Assembly (NCBI RefSeq): GCF_037975245.1
Contig: NC_092582.1
Coordinates: 18,192,577-18,256,576 of the forward strand
Origin: Apostichopus japonicus
Taxonomy: Eukaryota; Echinodermata; Holothuroidea; Aspidochirotida; Stichopodidae
Length of the DNA: 64,000 nt
Reading direction: 5' to 3'
Shown here: positions 1-12,700 of the stretch, in pieces
Layout of the letters: each line of letters begins with the position of its first letter
Position numbering within the stretch: the stretch's first letter is position 1
Position numbers and translations under genes: made by a program
Notes under the pieces: generated by a model
What the model was told of the DNA's origin: nothing
Databases searched by the model: none
What the model saw: the letters and a program-made list of their open reading frames with translations, nothing else

Positions 1-453
1 TCACCGATTACAACGTAGAGAGGGGATCATTTAAACCCACTGCATGGTTAGGCTTACTAATCAGTGTTTGTGTTGGTCATTTGGCTACATAGACAGCTGG
101 AGGATAAGTTTGTTTTGTTTTTGCTTCTGTTAATAGCACTGAAAATATTTTTTGGTCATTTTTGGAAGGATTTAAAGCTAATAAAAGCAATTTTCTACTA
201 GCTGAAGTTCGTGTTTAACACAATGGAGAGCAAAAATCATCATTATTTTATATCTAGAAGGAGGAACAAGGAATTGTTTGTAATGGACGTTTCAACCAAC
301 ATTGTAGAACATTTTTTCTCTTTGATAAACAGCTGTCGCATTGTTTCCTGGACTATGCAAGAAAACCCCTTTGAAAGTTTTTTATTGTGTAAGAAAAGTT
401 TTACTAATAAAAGATAGGCTTGTCACCCATTTTTTCCTCTTCTCTTGCTGCAG

Positions 454-732
454 GTTTACTCAGAGATGGCTAGAAACTTTAACTTTCACATTTCTATGTT
501 AGAGAGAGAATTCCACTGGTGCAAACGTTGGAGTTGCCAAAACACCTGTTTCCTGACGTATAACTATCGCATGGTAAAGGAGATCCTTGATTTTATTGCA
601 CGGTATCACTACCAGAGCCGACTGGTAGCTAAAGTCGATCACTATCATCACCATGACTATCACCCCATGTCCTTCCTCACAGTGAAGGGAAATGATCAAT
701 TGATCGGCACCTCTTACATCAACATGGCTGAG
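454..732 (+). CDS. HELZ2: HELZ2-like exon a (end of helicase 1, NYRM motif)
   Basis: Follows a pyrimidine-rich acceptor ending in CAG at 453 and ends GAG|GTAAGT, phase 0 at both ends. It encodes 93 residues including FLTYNYRMVKEI, the LxxNYRM-type motif found in the second RecA domain of UPF1-like SF1 helicases. A His-rich patch (HYHHHDYH) lies near the end. Upstream sequence 1-453 reads as intron, so the gene enters from the left of the window. Confidence 0.88.
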
Positions 733-3700
733 GTAAGTATTTTAGAAATTGTTGTGCAAATATCAGTTATTGTGGAATAGAGGAAGAGGTACTCTAGAAA
801 ATACTGTGCTGGAAACTTTAGTAAAGGAGACTAGGAGTAAAAATATACCATCTCAAACAGAAAGCTAGAAAGCTTACAATTGAAGCTACTGGACTAGTCA
901 GTTACTGCTGGACTAGTCAGTTACTGCTGGACTAGTCTGTTATTACTGGACTAGTCTGTTATTACTGAACTAGTCTGTTATTACTGGACTAGTCAGTCAC
1001 TGCTGGACTAGTCTATTACTACTGGACTAGTCAGTCTGCTGGACTATTCAGTTACTGCTGGACCAGTCAGTTACTGCTGGAATAGTCAGTTGCTGCTGGA
1101 CTAGTCAGATGCTGCTGGACTAGTCTGTTACTACTGGAATCATCAGTTGCTGCTGGACTAGTCAGTTGTTGCAGTACTGTCATCTTAGTTTGCAAAGAAC
1201 CAGGTCTTGAGCTGGCTTTATTCATATACTGATTAATTTTGTATCTCTCTTCGTAGGTCAATGCAATCGTTCAAGAAGTTCAGAAGCTGGCAAGAAGATG
1301 GCCCCATCAGTGGAAAGATTTAGACATTGCAGTCTTAACACCCTACAGGCTTCAGGTAAGCAAAATATGTTCAAATAAGAAGCCTCTCATTGTCAGAAGA
1401 CGAAGCCATTCTTGCCAAAATGTCAATTTGCACACAAGTTTGGCTTTCTAGTTTTCAACAACTTTGCCATTGGTTTTTGTTTGTGATCAAGTTTCACATG
1501 TGTATTCAGTTTCAGCTTTGATTAATTATGAAGTTATTTACATTTTACAACATTGCGGTCAGTTACTGCATGGCGACAAAAACATTTCCATTAAATTAAT
1601 GTGTACTCTGCATTAAGTATAGAACACTATATGCATATATTGTAACAATTAGTTTGACATAATATTACTAATGATATGAAGAAGATTTTTTTATCTTAAT
1701 ATTTTATTATTTGTAGGTATAGTTGGTATAATAAAAATTGGCTCACTTGCTTTGAATTTTTTTTTCTACAGTGAGCACTCGTTGGTAGATATGTTTATTT
1801 GACAAATTTTAAAATCAAAGAGTGAGAAAAAGTTTTGAATTTCATTTACACTATTATAGAAAAGCATCTGGATGACAACATTTCTAGGATGTAAATTTGT
1901 TTATAGAATATATATATATTAAAAAAAAAAAAATTCATATGAGTTTTGAGAAATGATTAATTTTCAACATTCCCATCGTGCAGGTTGATCAGATAAGGAA
2001 TAAACTTCGAGCAGTGGGGCTTGGAAAAGTCAATGTTGAAAGTGTCCAACATGTTCAAGGTAGGTAGTATTAAATCAAATGAGGGAGGGGGAGTCCAGGG
2101 CAAGGTTTATAAGGGTGGCAAGAAAGTATCTAAAATCAATAACAAGTAAGATTACTCTACTGATACTTATAGTGAATGTTCTGGTATTGCCTTGCAATAA
2201 CATCATCGTACTGGTATTGTACCTAAAAAAGTGACTTTTCTGTTCTGGTATTGTACAAAACAGTGGCTTGACTGTACTAATATTATACCTTACAGTAATA
2301 GTACTGTACTGATCTTGTGCCTCATAGCGGTGATGACTGTTCAGGTATTGCCTTATAGTAACATCACCGTGCTGGTAGTTTACTAAAAAGTGACTTTAAG
2401 GTTCTGGTATTGTATCTAACAGTGACATGACTGTACTGGTATTGTATCTAACAGTGACATGACTGTAATGGTATTGTACATAACTGTGATGCACTGGTAT
2501 TGTAACTAACAGTGACTTTGCAATTTAATCAGCCTTTGCTTGATTTGTGTTGCTTATTTTCAGGTAAGCAGTTCCGAGCTGTTTTCATCAGCACAGTCAG
2601 GACCAGGAACACATTGAACAAAGCGCAAATTACGGCCATATCAAATTCTGGCCAAGCCCACAATGAGCAGTATTACTATGGGTTCCTATCTGACGAGGGA
2701 GAACTAATTACAGCCTTTACCCGTTGCCAGTGTCTTCTCTACGTCGTTGGAGATCCCATTGCTCTATGCTCTGTCGGAGATTGTCATGGAACTTGGGAGA
2801 AATATATTAAGGAATGTCAGGAAAATTACAGTCTCTTCCCAATTGGAACGACTCTGCAATCCATCAAACAAGAAATTGAGGCAGCTAAGCAACAGTTGAA
2901 CCCATTTGCATCCAGTTTTCAACCAATTGAAAGAAGAATTGAAGAACCAAAACAGGTTCAAGAACCTGCTAAAGAGTCTTCTCTATATTCTAAGCCACCG
3001 GCGGTGCCCTCGGTATGGACGAAGGGACCACCAAAGAATGTAGGAGCCAGTAGTGCCTTCACCAGCAACCCTTCCTCAAGTTCAAATAACATTTCGTCGC
3101 AGAGACTCTCTAGTTCTGAGTTTCCACCACTTTATGAACCCACAGAGGAGGTTGCAGAAGACGAGTTTGGTGACTATGAAGAAGAATTGGAGATTGACGA
3201 TGACATCTTGAAAGAATTGAGAAAACAAGTGCAGAATGATGAGAGAACATTGAAGCAAAATAAAACACTTTGGGACATTTTAGAGGAAGCTACCGAGCAG
3301 TCTCCTAGTGATGATGATGATGATAATGACAGTTTTATCTCTCCTACCACAGGAAGTGAAGATAAAGAGAAAACTGATGAGAAAAATGATGATGATTTTG
3401 GCAAATATCTGGAGCCTGTTGATCAGCCTCCTGCAGGAGATGACAGTTTGTTGAATCAGACAGATGCCCTGCCTTCTTCAACAGATATTAATTTTCACAT
3501 GGTAGAGAGAGAAGGGGGTATATATCTAGTTCGAGGAAATGCGAACCGCTCCAACCTTCAGAGTGCCAGAGATAACGAAGTCTATGATTCAGATGAGGAC
3601 GCAGAAGTGAGGGAAACTAACTTGAACCAAGATGAAACAGATGACTGGCTCCAGAAGACGGTCGAACATCCGGAACAGTACAAGATCTGTGTCGTGAGGT

Positions 3701-6700
3701 TTGAGCCAACGGGAAGGGTCTATGCAGTTCTAGCCGACGGTAGCTCGACCGAGGAGATCGTCATCAGCAGTAAGAGGAGGCGGGAACGAGCACTAGATGG
3801 AGACAAGGTGGTGATGCACATGCTCTCTGAGACAGAAGGTGACTATGAGACTCTACCTCAAACACAAGCTGATGATAGTAAACCTACAAAGCTCTATGGG
3901 GAAGTTAAACACATCCTGGAAAGGTCTGTGAATCCCAAATTCAAGAAAATTGTGTGTACTATTGACCAAGTCAACTACGACCTCATGTGTCCTGTTGATC
4001 GGAGCGCTCCAAAGATGTTTCCCATGGGTCGTAAGAAGGGGGACCCAAGAGGTCAGTATGGCTCTACAACAAAGCTTCAAATATACAACATTAGGAACCA
4101 AGGGAATGGTGTATTTGAGAAAGACAGGATAGTTTCTGTGAGTTATCAAGACAAATCCAACCAACTCTTTGTTGTGCAATACTATGAATGGTTTCCAAAT
4201 ACCCCATATCCCATGGGGATTGTTACAGAGGTATTGCCACCATGCGATTCACCGAGAAATGGAATGAGAATTTTAAAGCTAATGCACGGTGTCAAAGATA
4301 ATTGGCTTCGTTCACTTGCTCAGGAAATCGAAGACCAATTTCCAGACAACTGGGAGATTCCCCAATCAGAATTGATAATCAGAGCCTGTGGGGACTTTCG
4401 CAACAAGGACGTATTTACAGTGGACCCACCCGAGTCACAAGACCTTGATGACGCACTTCATGTTGAAAAGCTGACCGATGGTAGATTAAGGGTTGGTGTA
4501 CACATTGCAGATGTTTCCTACTTTATTAAGAAAGGTTCCAATCTGGATAAAGAGGCCAGCAAGAGAGGGGTTACCTTTCATCCACATTTTCATGCCAAAC
4601 CCAGTCACATGTTACCAACTCAGTTCAGCACCAATCTTTGCAGTTTGCTTCCTAACAAGGACAGGCTGACTTTGACCGTCTTGTTCACATTCGATAAAAC
4701 TGGTGCAATCATCGGGGATCCCAAAATTCTAAGATCCGTTGTCTGTTCAGTGCAGAGATTGAGCTATGGACAGGTTGAGGTACTTTTGGCAGACCAGATA
4801 GGTGACCAGGATATTTTGCCATGCGTGAGAAGCCAATTAAAAGATCTAAAAAATCTAACCTCCTTTCTTCGAGCACAGAGACTAGGTGATGGCCGCTTCT
4901 TTAACCAACCAGATGAGGGAGAGCAGGATGCTAAAAACTTGATGGCTCACACCCTTGTCGAAGAAATGATGATTCTTGCAAATGAGGCAGTAGCTAATTA
5001 TTTGGTTACAAAGACAGGAAAAAATGTCCCTGTCAGATGTCAGCCTCCCCCAGATCCGGCAAGGGCTCAAGATTGGCTTACCAACTTTGGCAAAGAGGCA
5101 GAAGTTGGCCTGAAATTATCATCAGTGCTGCCATTGATCAAAGAAGTGACCAATGAAGAAAGCAGCATTCCCGACAGTGATGTTAGTGACTTTAGCATGG
5201 AGGATGACGGTGAAGAAGCGTCGAGTGTTCCATTGACAAAGGCAACATGGCAAAACATCAGAAACACTTTGGAAAATATCAACCATTCTCACCTGGAGCT
5301 TCAATACATTATAGGTAATGAAGGAGGACATCCTAAGCAAGCTGTTGCACTCTCTCATCTTTACAGGATACTTGGCAATGCGCTGTACACCAATGCAAGC
5401 AAACAGCGGCATGGGTGTCATCACTTCTCTCTTCAGAAAGACTTTTACACTCATTTTACTTCCCCAATTAGGAGATTCATTGACCTTGTTGTTCACCGGA
5501 TGCTAGTTTCAAGTCTGAAAGGAGAAGTACCGCCTTACAGTGCCAGGGAGTTGGATGACATTTGCCATCATTGTAACAACCAAACCTTTAAAGCAAAGAA
5601 ATTTGGCAAGATGACACAGTGTTTGCTAGTGGCACTTAAGTTAAAGGTGGCCGCAGAACCTAAGTTGTCATTTATAGAGTCTGCCAATGATTCTGGCCTT
5701 CGAGTGCTGTATCCTCATGAGAGATACCTTCAAGAAACACGGAGCTCAACCAGCATACCTCTTAAGAATCTGAAGCCTTCTAAGAAACCGGATGATGGGG
5801 AAAAAATATATTCAGTAATTCTTCATTTCAAAAACAGCATCTATGATTGCAAAGCAAAAATCCCTGAGATCAGGGACAAAGCTGCAACCTTGAAAACAGA
5901 TAGGTTCATCCAACCAGTTCCAAAGTCATCTTGGACTAAGATCCTTTCTGCTCTGAAAGATGATGATAAACTTCAGATGGAAGACTTGCTATATGAGATG
6001 GTTCGGTATGTCGAAATGGGTCTGTCAGCCAGTGAGGACCAATCGTCAAGGATTTCTGAAATTACCAGCGAAGTTGATGTCCGAACCTCTACCGGAGACG
6101 ACGTGGCCCCCAAGAAGTATGTAGACTTTCGATGTGACTTTGAATCTGGTCAAGTGGTTCAGGTGCAGCTGACAGCAGGACTGCAACAGGGGCTGCTTGT
6201 ACCAAAAATACAGCTTTTTAATGTGACCCCAAAGTTCAACTTTTGCATTGAACACCGGGAAAATCCTATCAACTGTTTTGTTAAGTTAGCTAGAAAGCCT
6301 CCAGACAAGTGTAAGACAGTCACACAATATGTAGAATCCTGGCTTCCTCTGGTGGAAATGATGGTGGTACATAATACTGTGTCTGGAGATGAGACCACTT
6401 GCATTCGAGATGTGCCAGTGGAATGGTTTAAGCAACAACGAAAGAACGGTTCAGTGGTGAAATGCGGCTGCTTCTCACTGAAGAAGGACTGGTGCAACGA
6501 TAGAAACATCAAACTTTATGTGCCTCAGAAAGGTAAACATGATCAACGTTCCGACAGGAAGAATATGACAGAGGACAAAGTCGCCGAAGAAGATGTGCTG
6601 GCCAGAAGTTATCTCTGCATCCGTGTGCATGGTCATCCCATAAACCCCAGCACTCAAATGAAACTTAAGAACCTGGAACATAAGCCAGGAAGTAGCTTTG

Positions 6701-9700
6701 ACACTACAAACCCTCACAGTGGAAGCATGTCAGTGGTCATCCACGCAGTTACAAGTTCAGTAACGAAAGACAATAAAACCAACACCATAAATGTGGAATT
6801 TGAAGAGCATTTTACCTCGTGCGAGATTCCAGACGAACTATTTGATCAGACAAAGAACTCTTTGACCCTTTGCACGATTGAAATGATACCAAAGTCAAAT
6901 CCAGATAGGTAAGTGTTTGAGTTTCAAAGCATTTAGGTACCAAATTGTAATACCTTTATCAGAGATTTGAAGCAGGCATCAGGGTCTGACTTTGCTAAAT
7001 ATTAAGATGACATTTATGTGTCAAATAAGTCAAAGATTGAAGAAAGTCTTTGTAAAAAAGGTGTTACCATATATTTTCATTCTAGAAATTTTCAAGTCAC
7101 CAAAAATGGCAAAACAGGGGACATATTATTTCATATAGAGTGGAGATGAGATATGGTGTTTAGTTGGTCATTGGAATTGGATTATGGTTGCCAGAGCAAT
7201 TGGTTGCCATGGTAAAAATTAATGTTCCTGCGCAGCAACTTCCAGGGGGTTACCTATGGTAGAGTGACTAGGGTGACCATAGGCCATATCTGGAAAAGCT
7301 GTCCATGTGTGTGCCTGTTACACTTGCAAGTGTTAGTCACAAACTGCCCCTGAATGGCTGGGCTGATTCTCTTCAAACTTGGTAGGAACTTGTGAGTCCC
7401 AAATGTTCAGAAGGAAAGGTCAAATTAAACAAATTTCATTAGTGTAACTTCAAATGCAAACATTGTCTTGCCTTGCCACCTTCATAGATATGATAGGTTT
7501 GTCAACAAATGTGGTTACCATGGTACCTGAGGTCAAAGGTTACATGGTGAAGACTTGGATGTATCATTTAAGTGCAAATTTTTGTTAAAACCTCCTAAAT
7601 TGCCCCACACTTTTTTCAACTTAGTGGGAAGGTGCCCTATGTAGGGAACTTCTGTCTTGCAAACCTATAGAAAGAAAGGTTCAACTGCAAATCAAGCAAA
7701 AAGTTTGTTTTTTTAATTGACATGTCATAGGCATGTCAAGTGCTTTCAAAATATTGTTGTTATTATGAAAGCTGAGACCAAGGTTACACTGCCAAAATGT
7801 TCAAATTTTAGTAGAAATTTTTCTAAAAACAACTCAATGTCTTAGCAGATATTCTTCAAATTTGGTAGGATGGCACCATATTTAGGGAACTGTCTCGCAG
7901 ACCTGCAGAATGAAAGGTCAGAGGTCAATGGTAAGATGAAGCACAAAGCAACTGTTTGTTAACTCCAAGGGGAAACATTAAATTGACTTTCAACCATTAC
8001 AGGCAAAATGGTAAGTCAAGTAGCCTACTATCAAAACATGTGGTTACCATGGAAACTGGGGTAAAAGTGAAATATATATTAAACCATTTGACCAATACTC
8101 TTCAAATTGCCTTGTACCTTGAAAACTCATGGAATGAAAAGTAGTTCAGATGAAGCAACTAGTGAGTTTTGCGATGAATATAGTGCAATTGAGCTGGGGA
8201 GAGGGGGAGGGGGCCTAAAACATGGGGGAAAATGGTTTACCATGGTTACTGCAGTGAGTTATCAAACATAGACTTTAAGCAGGAATATGCGGATGTTTCT
8301 CCCACAGACGAATAGAAGAGGCAGTGGTGATGGTCGCTGATACAAAAGCATGCAGGAATCTAACACGTCACATCTGTTTACAACGCCCTCTGAGAGATAT
8401 GAACAACGTGGAAGACAGTGATGGTAGGCCTTAATTGCATCAATATGAACCGATTAATCGTAACCAAATCAACTTTGGTTTAAATGAAATGATTTCCTGT
8501 TTAATTCAATCAACATTGACATGTAAGGGGTTACTACTATTGTGCCACATTTGAGGGTAAGGGGAGGATAGGGCAGAGAAGACAAGGCTACATTTTGGCC
8601 GTTCCCAACTTAGAGATGTAGTCCACAGGATTGCTCATTCTGAAATATTTTTGTTACATTAATTGAAGTCAGCTTGGAAACGTTTTCCTGTTCAAATGTA
8701 TCAGTGAGAGGTTGTGGGCGGATCAGGTGGGAGGAGAATTGACTCCTACTGCTTTCATTTTATCCTAACATGGTTTCGTACGTTTATCACTGCTAATTAC
8801 ATTCTTAATCTTTTCTTTCTTTCATGTCATTAAATATAAAAGTTGTCTCCAAATACCTTCTGAGACAAGGGCCAAAGTTCAAGGTATCACAAAAAATTCC
8901 CAAATTGAAACTTAGCCCTCCGAACGAGTCACAGAAAGAGGCACTCCAGTTTGCATTGTCAAATACCTTTTCAGTCATCCAGGGACCACCAGGTAAAAAT
9001 AAATTATGATTTGATTTTGTTTTGTTTTAGAATATTACATATAGTAAGCTAAGTAATTAAACTCATGGCATAGTGTTTTCATGAGTGATTGGGTATCCCA
9101 GTGTACCTGCATAACCTGTTGTTACCCATTGCTGGGATTTTGTTTTCATAAAGTTTATTGTGGAAGTAACTTTCACAATGTCAATGTTACTTCACCCTGC
9201 ACCATCTTTGTAATCAATGAGCCATACAAGGTATTGGATTGCTGAGGGAAAATAGCAAAAGAAAAAACACACAATTATGAAGAGAGAAGCTTCTAGCTCC
9301 CAATGAAGATCTCTGGGAAAAAGAGTGTTAAATAGTCAAACAAATATTTGAAAACCCAACCCTTCAAGCAGATGATTTAATGCAGTTCCAATAAAGAGAT
9401 GGGGGAGGTGGGTGGGGAGAGGTGGTGTTTTGTACGAAGGTCTGAATATGTGATGTTTACAGATTGTGACTGGAATACACTAAACAGTCTTTTATGCATA
9501 TATTTGCTTAACTTTGGACAAGACATTTATAAGAAATATATGTTTATGATCTACAAATTAAGAGTTTGACAGTTTAGCATGATTCAGATTGAGTAAGGGT
9601 GTGAAGGCTAATGGAAGATGTGTAAAGTTGTTGCCAGAAACATATGAGTAAGGTTGAGTAAGGTTATAGAAGAAACAGAAGAGTAAGCTTGAGTAAGGTT

Positions 9701-12700
9701 TATAGAAGAAACAGAGGAGTAAGGTTAATAACAGAAACAGTTGAGTGAGGTTTATGGCAGGAACAGAGGAGTAAAATTTAGCATGGCTTATGGAAGAAAC
9801 AGATGAGTAAGGTTGAGCAAGGTTGATAGCAGAAACATGAATAGGGTTTATAGAAGAAACAGAGGAGTAAGGTTTATAGAAGTAACAGATGAGTATGGTT
9901 TATGTAAGAAACAGATGAGTAAGGTTGAGAAAGGCATATGGAAGATGTGGAAGTTTGCTGCCAAAAACAGAGGAGTAAGCTTGAGTAAGGTTATAGAAGA
10001 AATAGATGAGTAAGGTTTACAGAAGAACAAATTAGTAAGGTTGAGTAATATTTATCGTAGAAACCAATTTAAGGTTGAGTAAGGTTTATGGAAGAAACAT
10101 GAGTAAGGTTTATGGCAGATTCAAATGAGTATATTTTATGGAAGAAACAAGAGTAGAGAGTGTGACATTTGCTGGTGATGTTTAAAATATGCAGTCTTCT
10201 AAGACAAATACGTCCTCAATTCTGATTAGTTTTACACCCTTGTCCACCCATCTCTGACATCAAAGTTCTTATGCAACAGGTTCTCACCAAAAACAACTTC
10301 ACGTTCATGGACAAGCATTACCTTTAAAGACACGAGACTGCCATGGGAACCAGGATGGCTCCTTCCTATGCATGCCTGTTTATGTCTAGCCTTGAAGAAC
10401 GCATGCTCAGTACAGCTCCCTGCCGTCCCCTTATCTGGTGGCGCTACATTGATGACATCTTCTTCGTTTGGACCAGTGATGAGGATAGCCTGCTCACCTT
10501 CATCAATCACATCAATTCTTTCCACAGCACCATCAAATTCACCTCTGATTACTCTCACCAACAGGTTAACTTTCTCGATGTGACTGTTCGCAAGGAACAC
10601 GGTTCTCTCTCAACAGACTTATACACCAAGCCCACAGACACACACCAGTATCTCCATTCTTCAAGCTGCCATCCCTGTCACTACAAGTCTGGAATTGCCT
10701 ACAGTCAAGCACTTCGTCTTCTTCGCATTTGCTCTAACAATTCCTCTTTCATTCGCCATGCAGATGCTTTGGAAAAACACCTTACTGCCAGGAGCCATAG
10801 TGCCAGAAGGGTGCGTGAAGCCATTCAGAGAGTCTGCTCCCTTTCCAGATCATCTACTTTGGCAGTGAAGGACAAAAAGGGACGAGATTGCAACAACAAG
10901 CTGCCCCTGGTTGTTACTTTCCACCCAAATCTTCCTCCTCTTCAGAAAATCACCTCTAACAACCACAACATTCTCCTTACTTCAGATAGACTCCAACGAG
11001 TCGTCCCTGAAAAACCCATCACCGCCTACAGACGACCACGCAACCTACGAGACCTTCTTGTGTGTGCTGCTGTTCCACCTCTAACTTCTAACCCTACACC
11101 CATTCAGCATGGTACTTTCAAATGTGATCGTACTTCGAGATGCATCGTCTGCAGCCACCACATTGTTGAATCCAATTCCATCACCAGCCACAGCATGCAA
11201 CTCACACACAAGACTAAGGGTCACATCACTTGCACTACCACCAATGTCATCTACCTGATCTCCTGTAGAGTTTGCGGCATCCAGTATGTTGGCAAAACCA
11301 AAACCACCCTCAAGAAGCGATTCTATGGTCACAGATCCACAGTCAACACCATGAAGACTGAGACCCCAGTTGGAGAACATTTTAACCTTCCCAACCATAC
11401 CATTAACGACATGTCCCTACAGGGGATTGAATCCTTAGGTAGCCTCCTGACCTAGTACGAATCAGCAGAGAGAGGCTGTGGATGCAATGCCTTCGCACCA
11501 TTCAACCTCATGGGTTGAACATTCAGGAAGGACATGACTAACTTTTCCTCTGTCCCCCACTCCTTGTTCCCTCCTCCCACCCCCCCCCCTTCACTCGTCC
11601 TCTCACAGCTCTCTACCCCTCCTTTTTTTCTTCACACCTTTCTGTCTTTTTCTCTTTCCAGTTTATTCCTTACCCTGGTCCTTTAATCCTCTCTTTGTCC
11701 CTCCACTGTTTATCTCCTACCTCTCCTCTTCCCCTGTTGCTTTCTTCTCTCCATCCCTTGTCTACTTATAATCCCCTTTCATCTATCTCATTGTGTTCAC
11801 CGTGCTCATTAACCTGTCTGTATTCTGTGCGTGTTTTTGTCCCTTCTGTTACTGTAACTTGTCATTTAGCCTCTGAAGAAGATCCTGCTTTGATCGAAAC
11901 GTCAGGCCAACTTACTTTTATACAAGTTTTACACTTATAACACTGAGAAAGATCCCCCTGCTCCCCACACTTTCACATCTCAAGGTTGTTTTGATATTTT
12001 TATGTTCCCTATTGTGTCGTATCTTATAACATTCATGATATTATCAGTTGCTTGCATTAAAGGCGTTTCTTGCCTTTCTTTATAGGAACAGGCAAGACTA
12101 GGACGGGGGCCTATTTGGCTTATTTCTTCAATCGGATCAACCAATCGATGCCGTGTAATCCCAGGTCCGGTACCATTCCTCAGATACTGTACTGTGGTCC
12201 TTCCAACAAATCTGTGGATGTCATCACTGGTATGGAGGAAGCTTAGTGGCAATTTTCTTTTTTTTTAACTTTTGCTTTAAGTTTAGCAATGATAGACTGA
12301 CTAGTGACCTCTTAACTCTAATATCTGACCAAAGAATTTCAATGATTTGATGGCAAAGACACCTCTCTCAATGTTCAAAATAAAGTGTGCCTAGCTCCTT
12401 TTTTCTGGTTTTCCCTTCTCGATCTCATGCAATTGCCATTAACACAACTTTTCATCGACTAGTTGCCATGCATAATTTACTAATCATTCATCATAGAGGT
12501 CAAAGGTCATTTGTGGTCAACAGCTGTCGACATCTAAAGCATTGTTAACACCATAACTGCAAATGTAAAGCTTGGCTGAAATGCATACTTGGTATGTATC
12601 ATCGTTTAATAGTTAGTACAAGAATCCTGTCGTCTGTTGTAGGGTTAAAAACTATCCAAGATCACAGGAGATGAAATTAATATGAAAATATTGTCATAGT

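Larger units (their letters stand above)
10228..11945 (+). mobile_element. Penelope-like element (GIY-YIG class), 5'-truncated, in the intron between HELZ2-like exons f and g
   Basis: A reverse transcriptase-like ORF with YIDD is followed by a Cys/His-rich linker, a GIY-YIG endonuclease segment, a pyrimidine-rich 3' region and a hammerhead ribozyme core. This combination is diagnostic of Penelope-like retroelements. The left edge is placed where RT similarity begins (VLTKNNFTF precedes TAMGTRMAPSYA), so the RT N-terminus and any 5' pseudo-LTR are missing. The right edge is approximate; I see no clear target-site duplication. It lies in the same orientation as the host gene. Confidence 0.88.

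Noticed and set aside
211-780. Open frames covering the sequence before and after exon a as a larger gene start
   Set aside because: The frame before 454 is on the far side of a clear acceptor and has no family similarity; past 732 there is a GTAAGT donor.
3853-4179. Minus-strand frame of 108 codons inside the giant exon
   Set aside because: It is a shadow of the RNB coding strand, which has strong family motifs.
10232-10600. Minus-strand frame of 122 codons in the Penelope-like element
   Set aside because: It overlaps the RT core on the opposite strand and shows no motif of its own.
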